DNA from: Rotaria sordida
Taxonomy: Eukaryota; Rotifera; Eurotatoria; Philodinida; Philodinidae
NCBI GenBank assembly: GCA_905250125.1
Contig: CAJNOL010000431.1
Location: forward strand, 57,861 to 121,860
DNA length: 64,000 nucleotides
Direction: 5' to 3'
This document shows, in pieces, positions 1 to 10,400 of the stretch. The notes under the pieces are model-generated. The model worked only from the letters and a program-made list of their open reading frames with translations, did no database searches and was not told the DNA's origin. Positions within the stretch are counted from its first letter, which is position 1; every line of letters starts with the position of its first letter. The position numbers and the translations under genes are program-made.

Positions 1-1600
1 ATGAAATTCAACGAAACTGTATTAAATGATTGCGGGATATGGTGTGGTCTCAAGAAAAACTTGTTGAATGCGTTTCGGTCCACGAAAAGTTTATTTTGTT
101 GTTTTTTTAAATTTTTTTCTTTTCTTAGCTGTAATGACATAATTGTTTATTTATGACATATGTGACACAACTTGAAACTTAAAACTTGAAACTTGAAAAC
201 TTAATTGAGCTCAAGTTTCAAGTATGACACCACTGATACTTTCCGCCTTAAACATATCATTCATTTTGTTTCCGTCTATCGTGGTATCGCGCTATCGAAT
301 TTTTCTTTTTTAATCTTATTCGAACATTTTTTCTCTTCTGTCTCTTTATGTCAACAATCTCTTTTTTTTCGCTTTCTCACTTTCATATTTTATCGATTGT
401 GTGTGCACCCACATTTCAGTCGGTCTCATTCATTGTCCAGGTCTGTTTTGATATATACTCAGTCTTTTTTTCTCTCGTTCGTTGCTTTTTTTGAGTTTGA
501 ATTCATTCAAAGTAAAAGATAACTAACAAAAGAAATAAAAGAATACACGATCCTCTAATAACCCCAGTCAGCGACAACACATCATTATAAGTACTCAGTA
601 CTTGCCGGCTTCAATTCCTAGACTCCACTTGGTAAATCATCAGTCAGAATCGAAAGACAAAAGACACTACTTTGATTTTATATTAGCAACACTAAAACAA
701 GATGACTAATTTACTTTCTTTTTATTCGCTTACTTCAATGATTAATTTCAATTATTAAAGAGGAAAACCCAAGTCAATTTAATGAAACTATGACATAATG
801 AGACTGTATAAGGAAAGACACAAGCACAATGGTAAACTTTGTGTTTGAGTGAGCGTAATAGTGAAGGAGCTTCGGGTCGAAATCCGATCTGCTAAAAGAA
901 AGGTACGAATACACGACGAAAGAGCAGGACTCAATGTACTTCAAGAAAAAATTGGAATACACACTCCTGTTGTCCCGCGTTTCTCCCTTGCTTGAAGCTT
1001 ATCTGCTATCAGTTTAGCTGTGATTCAGTAATTCAGACATGTCATTCTACTTCAGATGGCTCTAGCTATCTTTACCACTTCTAATAGTGTCAGACCAGTG
1101 GCAAAAACAAAAATTTTTTAATCTTCAAACATGGACAATATCTCAATCCTGAACTAAATGCGATATAATTTATTTTTTATTTTTAGATTTGCAGTATACT
1201 TCAATCGGATTATTATTGATTCCTTGATATGGCGTCAAATAATGCAGGTAGAAAAAAAAACTAGTCTAAACAAAAATAGGAATAGGTCAAAGATCTGAAC
1301 ACTTGTGCGAGATGCTTTGGTAGTTTATCGATTCATGTGTACTTCCATCCTCACATACTCTACTGTGATAGATCTACCATAATAAAAGATCACATTGGAT
1401 CTACTGGTCAACTGTCCTTTGAATAATATGGTTGACGTTTTAGGACTTGTAATGTGAATTAGTGAATGAAACCAAGGAATCCGTAACATATGCACTCAGC
1501 CAAGACTAGTTTAAAAAATATTGTATGATGCTCAAAGTTAGAGACTAATTCTCGGCATCCCACATAGAATGGTTCGGGATCGAGTACAACTCAGGAATAT
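1..1600. other. AT-rich stretch without a supported gene
   Basis: I see no coding exon here that I can support: open frames are short, pyrimidine-rich and without recognisable motifs. The one structured piece is the small inverted repeat at 172-223, listed separately. An (AT)n run occurs near 1598-1616, at the left edge of the next palindromic element. Confidence 0.5.
172..223. repeat. Short palindrome built on ACTTGAAACTTG
   Basis: The words CTTGAAACTTGAAAACT and, inverted, AGCTCAAGTTTCAAG flank a central AATTGAG. Almost the same palindrome recurs at 5578-5624, so this is a repeat family and not chance. Function unknown; possibly the end or remnant of a fold-back element. Confidence 0.6.
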
Positions 1601-1613
1601 AATATATATATAT

Positions 1614-2525
1614 ATAAGTAAATGAATGACTTAATATTGAAATATAAAACTTTTTTTATTTTAACAGCAGCGAAAATTTCTTGTAACTGACAATATCAGC
1701 TAAGAAGGACTATCGAAAATGACAGAATTTACTTTTGGAGTCTTTCTGCAAAAGTAAATTCTATATAGACTATATTTATGTTGGAACCAACTTATATTGT
1801 GCAACTACGTTGGCACTATTACATAGTGATACATACAACACGACCATTGAATGTTTTTCGTTCTTCGTATAGGATACATATAGGCTGTTTATAACTAGCA
1901 AACTATTGTTTTTACTATACGATGACATCATTATACATTCTTTTTCTTTTTATCTTCGATCTAAACGAGATAGATCGAAAATAACTTGCAAATGTGAGTT
2001 CTGTCATTTTCGATAGTCATTCTTAGCTGATATTGTCAATTACAAAACATTTTCGCTGCTGTTAAAATAAAAAAAGTTTTATATTTCAATATTAAGTTGT
2101 TCATTTACTTATATATATTATATTTCAAAATAACTATGGCAGCATATATGGACGCATTTCGATACTAAGTAAAGGATTATTTTCAATGTATCTCGAATAG
2201 ATCGAATATAAAAAGAAAAAGAATGTATAATGACGTCATCGTATAGTAAAAACAACAGTTTGTTAGTTATAAACAGCCTATTGTATACTATACGAAGAAC
2301 GAAAAACATTCAATGGTCATGTTGTATGTATCGCTATGTAATAGTGCCAACGTAGTTGCAAAATATCAGTTGGTTCCATCATAAAGATAGTCTATATAGA
2401 ATTTACTTTTGCAGAAAGACTGCAAAAGTAAATTCTGTCATTTTCGATAGTCTTTCTTGACTGATATTGTCAATTACAAGAAATTTTCGCTGTTGTTAAA
2501 ATAAAAAAAAAGTTTTATATTACAA
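1614..2525. mobile_element. Composite fold-back (palindromic) element
   Basis: A block of about 130 bp starting near 1620 (ATATAAAAC, then TTTTAACAGCAGCGAAAA, then GACTATCGAAAATGACAG) recurs in inverted orientation at about 2000-2105 and again at 2436-2525. The inner segment 1745-1960 is inverted at about 2210-2430 (for example GGCTGTTTATAACTAGCAAAC against GTTTGTTAGTTATAAACAGCC). No transposase frame lies inside. It looks like a non-autonomous DNA element with a partial internal duplication. Superfamily not determined; no convincing target-site duplication seen. Confidence 0.7.
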
Positions 2526-2778
2526 CTCAGGAAATTTAAAATGAAAGAGTATTTCATTTAAATGGGTATACTGAACATTTTCATTTGAAAAATATTCTGC
2601 ATTGGAATATTTAAAAAAACGTGATTCCAGTACTGTCGCGACATTCTCATTTTATGAAATTCATTTTCGAACCATAGCCAACAAACGTGTTACCCTAATT
2701 CTCTTATGCTTGCCTTTATCTAAAAGAAGAGTTCATTAGACACTAGTATAATTCGTCACACGACAATTCGCCGCAAAA

Positions 2779-4196
2779 AATTCGTCGCACATGTATTGTA
2801 GAGAATACACTGATTGAACTAACGAGGGAAGTATCCGAAGTGATTCACCGCTTTTGAGCTCATATTTTGGGTGTATAGAAGAGACCTCTAGACTAGAATA
2901 ATCCTAAAAGGATTCAGGCCCATAGGCCTTCTCTACAGAGTTATAACCATTTTACTTGAGTTTTAGCCTATGGCATGGTATGTACAAAGAAATCGACGGA
3001 CGGTATTTCGATCTGAAATTTTGTCCACAGATAGGTCTACTTGTAATTAGAATGCTCTGAAAATTTCAACTCAAAAGAATGTTTTTTTCGCAAGATATTG
3101 AATGTCGAGAAAACATGAGATTCTCGCATGTTTTATGGGATTTGAGTGATTTTTGAGAATTCAATATCTTGCGAAAGAAACATTCTTTTGAGTTGAAATT
3201 TTCAGGGCATTCTAATTACAAGTAGACCTATCTGTGGACAAAATTTCAAATCGAAATACCGTCCGCCGATTTCTTTGTACATACCATGCCATAGGCTAAA
3301 ACTCAAGTAAAATGGCTATAACTCTGTAGAGAAGGCCTATGGGCCCGAATCCTTTTAGGATTATTCTAGTCTAGAGGTCTCTTCTATACACCCAAAATAT
3401 GAGCTCAAAAGCGGTGAATCACTTCGGGTACCTCCCTCGTAAGTAATTTAGTTGACAGTGTTGTCTAATTAATCGTCTTAACCAAAATTTTTCTTTACAC
3501 ACTTATAAATCTTTTTTCAGAATAGAACAGTTTTTTCAAAAATAAAATCGAGATTTTAATTTAAATTCTATTTTAAAATTTAATTAAAAAATTGAAGTTT
3601 GATTTTAAATAAAATTCCATGTAAACAAATTAAAAATAAAAATCTTTTTTTTTTCAATTGACATTTAACGTTTTATTCAAAAAAGGCTGAAAATTAGAAT
3701 AAAACAATAATAAATTTGAAAAAAATTTACAAATGTAAATTAATAAAAACTAAAGTTTGACTTTGAATAAAGTTCTATGTAGACAAATTAATAGTTCGTT
3801 GTTTTTTCATTGAACTTTATGTTTTTCGGAAATACAGAACTTTAACTTCTTTCAATTTACATTTGTAAACTTTTTTCGAATTTATTATTGTTTTGTTCTA
3901 ATTTTCAGCCTTTTTTGAATAAAACATTAAACGTTAATTGAAAAAAAAATGATTTTTATTTTTAATTTGTTTACATGAAATTTTATTTAAAATCAAACTT
4001 CAATTTTTTAATTAAATTTTAAAATAGAATTTAAATTAAAATTTCGATTTTATTTTTGAAAAAACTATTCTATTCTGAAAAAAGATTTATAAGTGTGTAA
4101 AGAAAAATTTTGGTTAAGACGATTAATTAAACAACACTGTCAACTAAATTACTTAATTCAATCAATCTATTCTCTACAATACATGTGCGACGAATT
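2779..4196. mobile_element. Long palindromic element interrupted by a younger one
   Basis: Outer inverted ends read AATTCGTCGCACATGTATTG at the left and the complement at the right (up to 4196). The arms continue through GTTGACAGTGTTGT and AATCGTCTTAACC toward a centre near 3800; the AT-rich arms pair over roughly 350 bp. The left arm is split at 2822/3440 by the element described next, whereas the right arm is continuous through the same site (TTAAGTAATTTAGTTGAC in reverse complement). No coding capacity is visible. Confidence 0.8.
2823..3439. mobile_element. Near-perfect palindromic MITE with TAA target duplication
   Basis: Starts CGAGGGAAGTATCCGAAGTG and ends with the matching inverted end CACTTCGGGTACCTCCCTCG. 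The two arms of about 300 bp pair almost base for base around a centre near 3130. It is flanked by TAA on both sides (2820-2822 and 3440-3442), and removing it with one TAA restores the arm of the surrounding element. A 3-bp TAA/TTA duplication is typical of the PIF/Harbinger superfamily; that assignment is inference, as no transposase is present. A diverged relative lies at 53020-53644. Confidence 0.85.
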
Positions 4197-5007
4197 GATA
4201 GGTCACTGTTCAGTATCTTTGACATAATTAAATTGGTTATGATTTCTTTTCGAATGAAATATGCAGTGATGAATAACTGTATTGTAATTTACATATCGTG
4301 ACTTTGATTACTTCATTGAATTTTCTCGAATTGGAATGCATCGAATGAATATTGTTGTGGCTCGTTCCTGACATAACATAAATCCATGAATTGAAGAGTC
4401 TGTTTAATCGTCTTTTACGATGAGCATGAATTTATGCAAGCTTACTAAGAAATCTTTCATATAACAAAGAACACTCAGTGTGGCAAAAGTTCAGGCAAGA
4501 TGATTATAACTAGGTCGATATTGTCCTTTGATATATTAAACAATCGTTGACGAAAAACCATTCGGATCTGAAATGGTCAGTGACACAAAAGAGAAGAAAA
4601 AAATTGAAACTCTGTTAGAAATGAACGAAACATTTAAATAATTTCAAGTATATTGCTTTTATTTTCAAATAATTATGAAATTTTTGAAGTAGCTATGATA
4701 ATCTTCCGATAATATAATATCTAAAATAGGTAGTTGAATGCAACAGCTACTTTTGCATTGTAAAAACCCCACGTTAAAATTAGTTATGCTGTGTTTAAAC
4801 AGTTGTCCATTTAATTAAAAAGTATCTCTTTTGAGAAGCTACGGCTGTTCAGCCCTATTTTCGCAATATTTTTCGTTATTTTTTGGACTTAGAAGTGTTT
4901 CGGTATTGCAAAGGTAGTCAGTCACTATGTAGAGTTTTAGATTGCTGGTTATGTTTTTGTTTGATCTTATTTTTGCGACGTTCTACTCAGTCAGACAAAA
5001 TCATTGA
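4197..5007. other. AT-rich spacer
   Basis: No open frame with recognisable features and no strong repeat was seen in this stretch. Confidence 0.4.
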
Positions 5008-5181
5008 GAAAACGTGTTTTTACGCGTTAAAATATGCGCGTTTTACATCTTAAAAAAAAACATGTTTTTTAAAACGAGGTTCAAGATGATTATGTCCACA
5101 AACTTGTTTTTTAAGAAAATAAAAACGTTTTTTTTACCGTTTTGTCAGCGTAAAAAGCGCACATTTTAACGCATGAAAACG
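5008..5181. repeat. Small palindrome rich in ACGCGTTTTTACG words
   Basis: The left arm at 5011-5047 (CGTGTTTTTACGCGTTAAAA, then GCGCGTTTTAC) pairs with the right arm at 5148-5181 (GCGTAAAAAGCGCACATTTT, then AACGCATGAAAACG). The AT-rich middle contains no gene. Similar CGTTTT/AAAACG-rich stretches recur at about 59390-59680 and 62400-62510, which suggests a diverged repeat family. Confidence 0.6.
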
Positions 5182-5239
5182 AGTTAAAATGAGCCCTTGC
5201 CTGATTGGGTAGGGGCTCATTTCGGTTGAATGTTTGATA

Positions 5240-5560
5240 TTTTATTCTGTGAATATTTGTGGTCAAGTTTTCGTTCCTTCCTATCCTGACGATCTTTAAG
5301 GGCAAGGTTTTATCTTTTCCTAAGTTCGTGACGTTTCAGTGCAAGTTGTTGGTCTGCTCTATCTTCACGATGGCTTTTGTCAAGATTTTTATCAGCAAGC
5401 CAAAAGCGTCATCATGTTCAAAGTACGCTTGGAGGGAGGAGTTTCACTTTCTAGACCTGTTGAGATTCACACTGATAAGCGTATTAGTGCTTTGCGAAGA
5501 AATCCTTCTACAGACACTTCTTTTCTGTTGGCTTTTTTTATTTGAACCTCATTCTCATCC
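5240..5560 (+). other. Short open frames, coding status not supported
   Basis: A 68-codon frame (5339-5545) and an overlapping 121-codon frame are open here, preceded by a possible splice acceptor at about 5339. The shorter frame has a fairly protein-like composition, but I recognise no domain and no neighbouring exon joins it. It could be a relic exon. Low confidence. Confidence 0.15.
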
Positions 5561-5577
5561 ACAAACCTCAGTAGTGT

Positions 5578-5624
5578 CTAACTTGAAACTTGAAAACTCA
5601 ATTGAGTTCAAGTTTCAAGTTTAA
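5578..5624. repeat. Second copy of the ACTTGAAACTTG palindrome
   Basis: Reads ACTTGAAACTTGAAAACTC, then AATTGAG, then TTCAAGTTTCAAGT. It matches the palindrome at 172-223 over about 45 bp. Confidence 0.6.
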
Positions 5625-5994
5625 CATATATGCTTCTTCCATTCATACTGTTACATATCAGTTTTTTTCCAAGACTAAAGAAACTTAGTGAAAGAAAAGC
5701 TGCATAGGCTCGATAGTGAATTAAGACTATTTTAGCTCAAAAACAGTCGACTTATAGAGTTCTTTATACGATGTGTTAGACGAGAAAAGTATGGCATGCC
5801 CACTGAGTAGTTTTTAATGATTTAGAACCGTCCTCGTCCGGGAACCGGAAAGTTGAGCACGAGGAAAGATGAGCACGGAAAGTTAAGCACAGAAAGTTGA
5901 GCACAGAGAAAGATAAGCACGGAAAGTTAAGCACCGGAAAGTTGAGCACGAAAAGGGAAATTACTTTAGACATGGTGATAATGGGCAGCCCGGG

Positions 5995-6400
5995 AGGAAC
6001 ACAGCTGATTTTAAGATTTCAAGACTTCAGAAGACTTCACGAGACTTCAAAAGGTTTCAAGAGATTTCAACCTCAGAAACTTTAAATTTTTGAAAGATTT
6101 CGAAAGATTTTAAAAGACTTTTAAGAACTTCAAAGGATTTTTTGAAACTTCAAGAGACTCCCAAAGACTTCATAGAACTTCATAAGACTCCATGAGACTG
6201 CATGGGACTTCCAAAGACTTCAAAAGATTTCCTGAGACTACAAGGGATTTCATAACCAGAAAAAAAATCACAGACTTCAAGGTTTCAAGACTTTGCAAGG
6301 CTTCAAAAGGCTTTACGAGACTTGAAAAAGTTTCAAGAAATCTCTAAAGATTTTAAGAGATTTTATAGGACTTTAACAGACTTTCAAGATTTCACAGCTG
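5995..6400. repeat. Degenerate AGACTTCAA minisatellite
   Basis: Dozens of variants of AGACTTCAA / AGATTTCAA follow each other with irregular spacing. Open frames through it reflect the repeat. It lies inside the fold-back element between 5844 and 6882. Confidence 0.6.
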
Positions 6401-6445
6401 AAATCCCTGCTGTTTCCCCTTCGGCGCAGACGAATGCTGAACGTA

Positions 6446-6755
6446 GATGTAGAGTGGGTGACTGTTGGTGAAGGTGAGTTTGTGTAGATGCAAGTGAGTG
6501 TGGGTGTGAATGGAATAGGTGGCTATGAGCTCGCAAGGTGTATATAACAACTTGATCCCTATTCACATCCATATATACACCCGTCCATCGACGCACACTC
6601 ACAACCACTCGGCTACCTCACCGACCCTCACATGTCTATCTCTACCCAACTGTCCATTTCACTGGCACCCACTTGCCCATCCTCACCTGCACTCACTTGT
6701 ACCTACCCTCTCTACACTCCTTTCCCCACCTACACCTACACTCAGCATTCGTCTG
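6446..6755. repeat. Telomere-like G/T-rich to C/A-rich island, diverged
   Basis: GT-rich words on the left (GAGTGTGGGTGTGAATGG at about 6490) change to CA-rich words on the right (CACACTCACAACCACTC, ACCCACTTGCCC, CCCCACCTACACCTACAC). It is the most diverged member of the hairpin family described at 13442, 21835 and elsewhere, and the only one inside a recognisable fold-back element. Confidence 0.55.
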
Positions 6756-6892
6756 CCTATTATCGCCATATCCAAATTAATTTCCATTTTCGTGCTCAAC
6801 TTTCCGGTGCTGAACTTTCCTTGTGCTTATCTTTCCGGTGCTTAACTTTCCGTGCTTATCTTTCTCTGTGCTCAACTTTCACCAATCCCGTT

Positions 6893-7410
6893 GTCCAAAG
6901 GATAAATGTACCTTAATATATTATCTGATGCAAGATAGTTTCGTTTTTCTTTCTTGTTAGATTGTGTCTCATTCCATCTAACTAAGTCAATGTATCCTTA
7001 ATTCTCTTTCCCGTCCTATTGTTACGACTCTGTCTTCGACAGCCAAATTTTTTCCTTTTCTTAGTCATGTCATCTATGTCTCTGTGTTGAATCCTTCTAT
7101 GACCTTCTCTTTCCTGGTATATACTTCAGATTTTCTATGTTCCTTGCACCATTTTGTATTCTGTTCAGCTTAAACTTGTTTCTTTCCTTACATGCATCTT
7201 GTTTCACTTTTTGATGTTAATAGTGTGATAGCAAGCGTGAGTGTGTTTGTTTACACTTCAGATCTTATAGTTTTGCCTTCTCATTCATTTCAGCAAACGA
7301 TTTGAGTGCAGATACTCTTTTATTCTTCTCAGAGTCTCGGTATCTAATTAGTTTTCCAATACACCAAACCCACTATATTTATTCTCTTCTCTTTTCCAAT
7401 TAGCAACTAA
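6893..7410. other. Pyrimidine-rich region upstream of the ADP-ribosylglycohydrolase gene
   Basis: The sequence is rich in TTCTCTT-type runs with several possible splice acceptors (for example CCAATTAG at 7396-7403). The true first exon of the downstream gene may lie here or further upstream, but I cannot identify an ATG that joins in frame. Confidence 0.3.
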
Positions 7411-10400
7411 ACATTTTTTACTTCGAAGAGTTCACCTGTGAAGAGAAATGGTACACTTTCTATTAACTGTCTTCTAGAGGAAATTGATACACGAAAATCA
7501 ACGGAATGGCTTGAATTGAAATGGCATGGTCATGAAAAAATTGTTAGACCTGATGAAATTCGATTTACACTGCCACCATCACTAGACTCATCTTCAGAAA
7601 TTATTCAACATAGAATACAAGGTTCATTGCTTGGTAAGCAGGCTGTCTTTTGCAAATGCAACAACTATAGACAAGGTTCATAAGGACTGTCCAGATAACT
7701 CGAATGTGAGAGCCGACCTGGTTCTCCTCTAACTTCACATGTAAGCACGAAAAGAAACTTTAGATTTCTACTACCGGTCAAAAAATGCCAACCATCTAAG
7801 AAACAACATTCTGTGTATGTGATAACGTTACAAAAGTGTTCTCAGACCTTTTCTCAGTAAGAGAAAAAGTAGCAAAATTGTTTCTCTTGATTTTGACGTT
7901 TGTAAACACCTTTATACCTTAATGAAACTTAAATATCTTTGATAATATCCGGTTTTCTCAACAAGAACAGGTTTTGTAAAACATAAACTAAGTGCTTTTT
8001 TTTGAAGAGAAAATCATAGTTTCGCAATGAAATTGCGCTTGAGACTAGGATAAATGTATATGAAACAAAAATCAACAAATATCGGCTGTTTTGTCTATTG
8101 ATTTTAGTGAAAAGTGACGATTAAGTTGATTCATATTTGGTTTTGACAGATTGAAAGAAAGGAATATTTTGAACTGCAAGAAGAGAATGTTTAAGACGGC
8201 TTCGAGCCGGCCAGGTTGTGGTACGTCGTTATTCAACTCCTGGTTGCTTTTATTCCGTCTCGCTTAGGTTTCAGAAAAGCAGCTCGAATTATTAAAAATA
8301 GTACAAAATGAGACTGTCAAAACGATAGATTCATATGAAATCGAGTTTTTTACTGACAACAAATTGTTCAGAAATTCATATTGCAAGTCTCTGAAGAACC
8401 GATTATATTCTGAACTCGAACCGGGTTCAAAAATTTTATTTTTCAATCCAGCTCGGATGAGCTTTAACCATCTCGTACGGCATCCTCATTTCTAATCAAA
8501 AGTTCGATTGCAGAAGAAAAAATCTTCAGTTCTCTCTTTCTTTCCTTGATCCTTTCTTTCAGACTCAAACCAAAAACTAGCAATAAAACAATTCTTTCAG
8601 ATTTGTTTTTAAAGGAAAACTGTGTCTCGAAATCCAACGAACACAATAAACTTCGAAAATTTAGTTTTGAATTGTTGATCGTTTCAAATCCTACTTTTAC
8701 CATGACTTTATTGAGGACAAAGAGTTTGAGAAAACATCGCGTTTTGTGAATTTGTGGTATCCTTATGATATTGGGATATCGATGAAGTAGCTTACGCTGG
8801 GTAGATCAGTTACCATTGATTCAGAAACAATGAAATCTTCTGCGTGAATAATCGATCTAACTTCTTGTATGTTTTCCCGCTTTAACTATTTCTTTGATAG
8901 CAATAGAATTTCTTTTTGGCACCACTTAACTTCTCAAAACGATTGGGACTTTTGTCTTGCATATTACTTTTTACACAGCTATGGCAGTGGGTGATGCGCT
9001 GGGTGTTCCATTTGAATCAGCAATGCGTGAACACATGTTAAATAACCCTGTTACTGATTCAATGATAGAAAATCGGCGAAAATCACATCATTGGAATCAT
9101 GTTCTAAAAGAAGCAGGTCTGTTCTCAGATGATACAAGTATGGCACTGTGTTTAGCTGCCTCATTGATAAGATGCCATGGTTTCAATGCCTATGATATTT
9201 TCGTAAGATTCAAATGGTGGGCCAAACAGAAGTGAGTCGATTTAAATAGTAATTTAAAATCAAAAGAAAACTCTATTTTCATTCAAATATTTTTACAGTT
9301 ACATGTCATCTACTGGTAAATTAGTGTTTGTGTGGCGCACTCTGAGACATCAGGTTGATGAATTTGAGAAACGGCAAAAGGCATATGCAGATAAACATCG
9401 AATGACCATCGAACAAATGGATCAAATGGGTAAGTCAATAAGCATACAATTAGTATAGATGTATTGTTCTCAAAAAGAAAGCATGACAAACCAAGTTCTA
9501 ACTCCTTCGTTGCCTACAATTTCTATAAGTTTCGATGGAGACGACTCCAATTGTTAATAAACTGGAAAGGAAAAAAGGATCAGTTTTCAACACTTTGTAG
9601 TCCTTTCTCGTTTACTAGATTAAAATAACAAATAGTTTCTCCTTGAAGAAATTGGAAAAAGACTTTGATTATTGACAAGACAACACAGCGTTACTGCGCT
9701 TTACCTAAAAAGTTTTTTCGGGCTTACCTGTTAAACAGGATAGGTAACAGAACAAATGACACACCCTACAGAAGAATACTAATGTGAATGCGAGTGCTAA
9801 AAGGTGAGGCAATATAAACACACGCTGATGCGAAAACAGCAATGCCTTACGAAAACTGGAGGTGTTCACGAGATCTTGATGAATTTATAATGAACAAGCC
9901 TTGGGCAAAGCTCAGTTTAGACTGCATCATTCAAGAAATCGGCCTGAGATCTGTCTAACCATGGTCTCACTATAGAAATCAATAAAGATCTAAGACCTTT
10001 TTACTGACCAGAGGTTAACTGACTGGAATTAAAGGATATATGACAAAAAAATGAAAGCACAAAGTCGTGTTTTGGGAATTTCCTTTCAGTTGATGGAATG
10101 TCATTGAGAGCTTAGTCAATTGTTTTCTATCGAAAATTAGGGAGAATAAATGAATCAAACGGACACATTTTCCTTTCAAAAAAAAGCATTAACGTGCCCC
10201 ACGTGAAACAGTAAGTTCTATTTTTGCGTTGAAAGCAATGCTTTTCAAGCCCAGCCAAACGATTTTCCCTGTAAAACTTGATTTTTGAAGAAGCTTCTTG
10301 ATTTAACTGCAGTCGATGACCATTTTAATGCAAGGTTAAAAAGCGACGAGCTAACACAAAAAACGTTTTTTCCTCAAGTATTTTTTATAATAGAAAGAAC

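Larger units (their letters stand above)
5844..6882. mobile_element. Fold-back element with tandem-array inverted ends
   Basis: At 5844-5955 about seven units of a 14-16 bp motif (GGAAAGTTGAGCAC and variants GAAAGATAAGCAC) lie in tandem. At 6790-6882 about six units lie in the opposite orientation (GTGCTCAACTTTCC, GTGCTTATCTTTCC). The inner edges match each other (CACGAAAA against TTTTCGTG), so these are true inverted ends. The interior holds degenerate GACTTCAA repeats (5995-6400) and a GT-rich to CA-rich telomere-like stretch (6446-6755). This resembles Drosophila FB-type fold-back elements in architecture; relationship not shown. No transposase seen. Confidence 0.75.
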
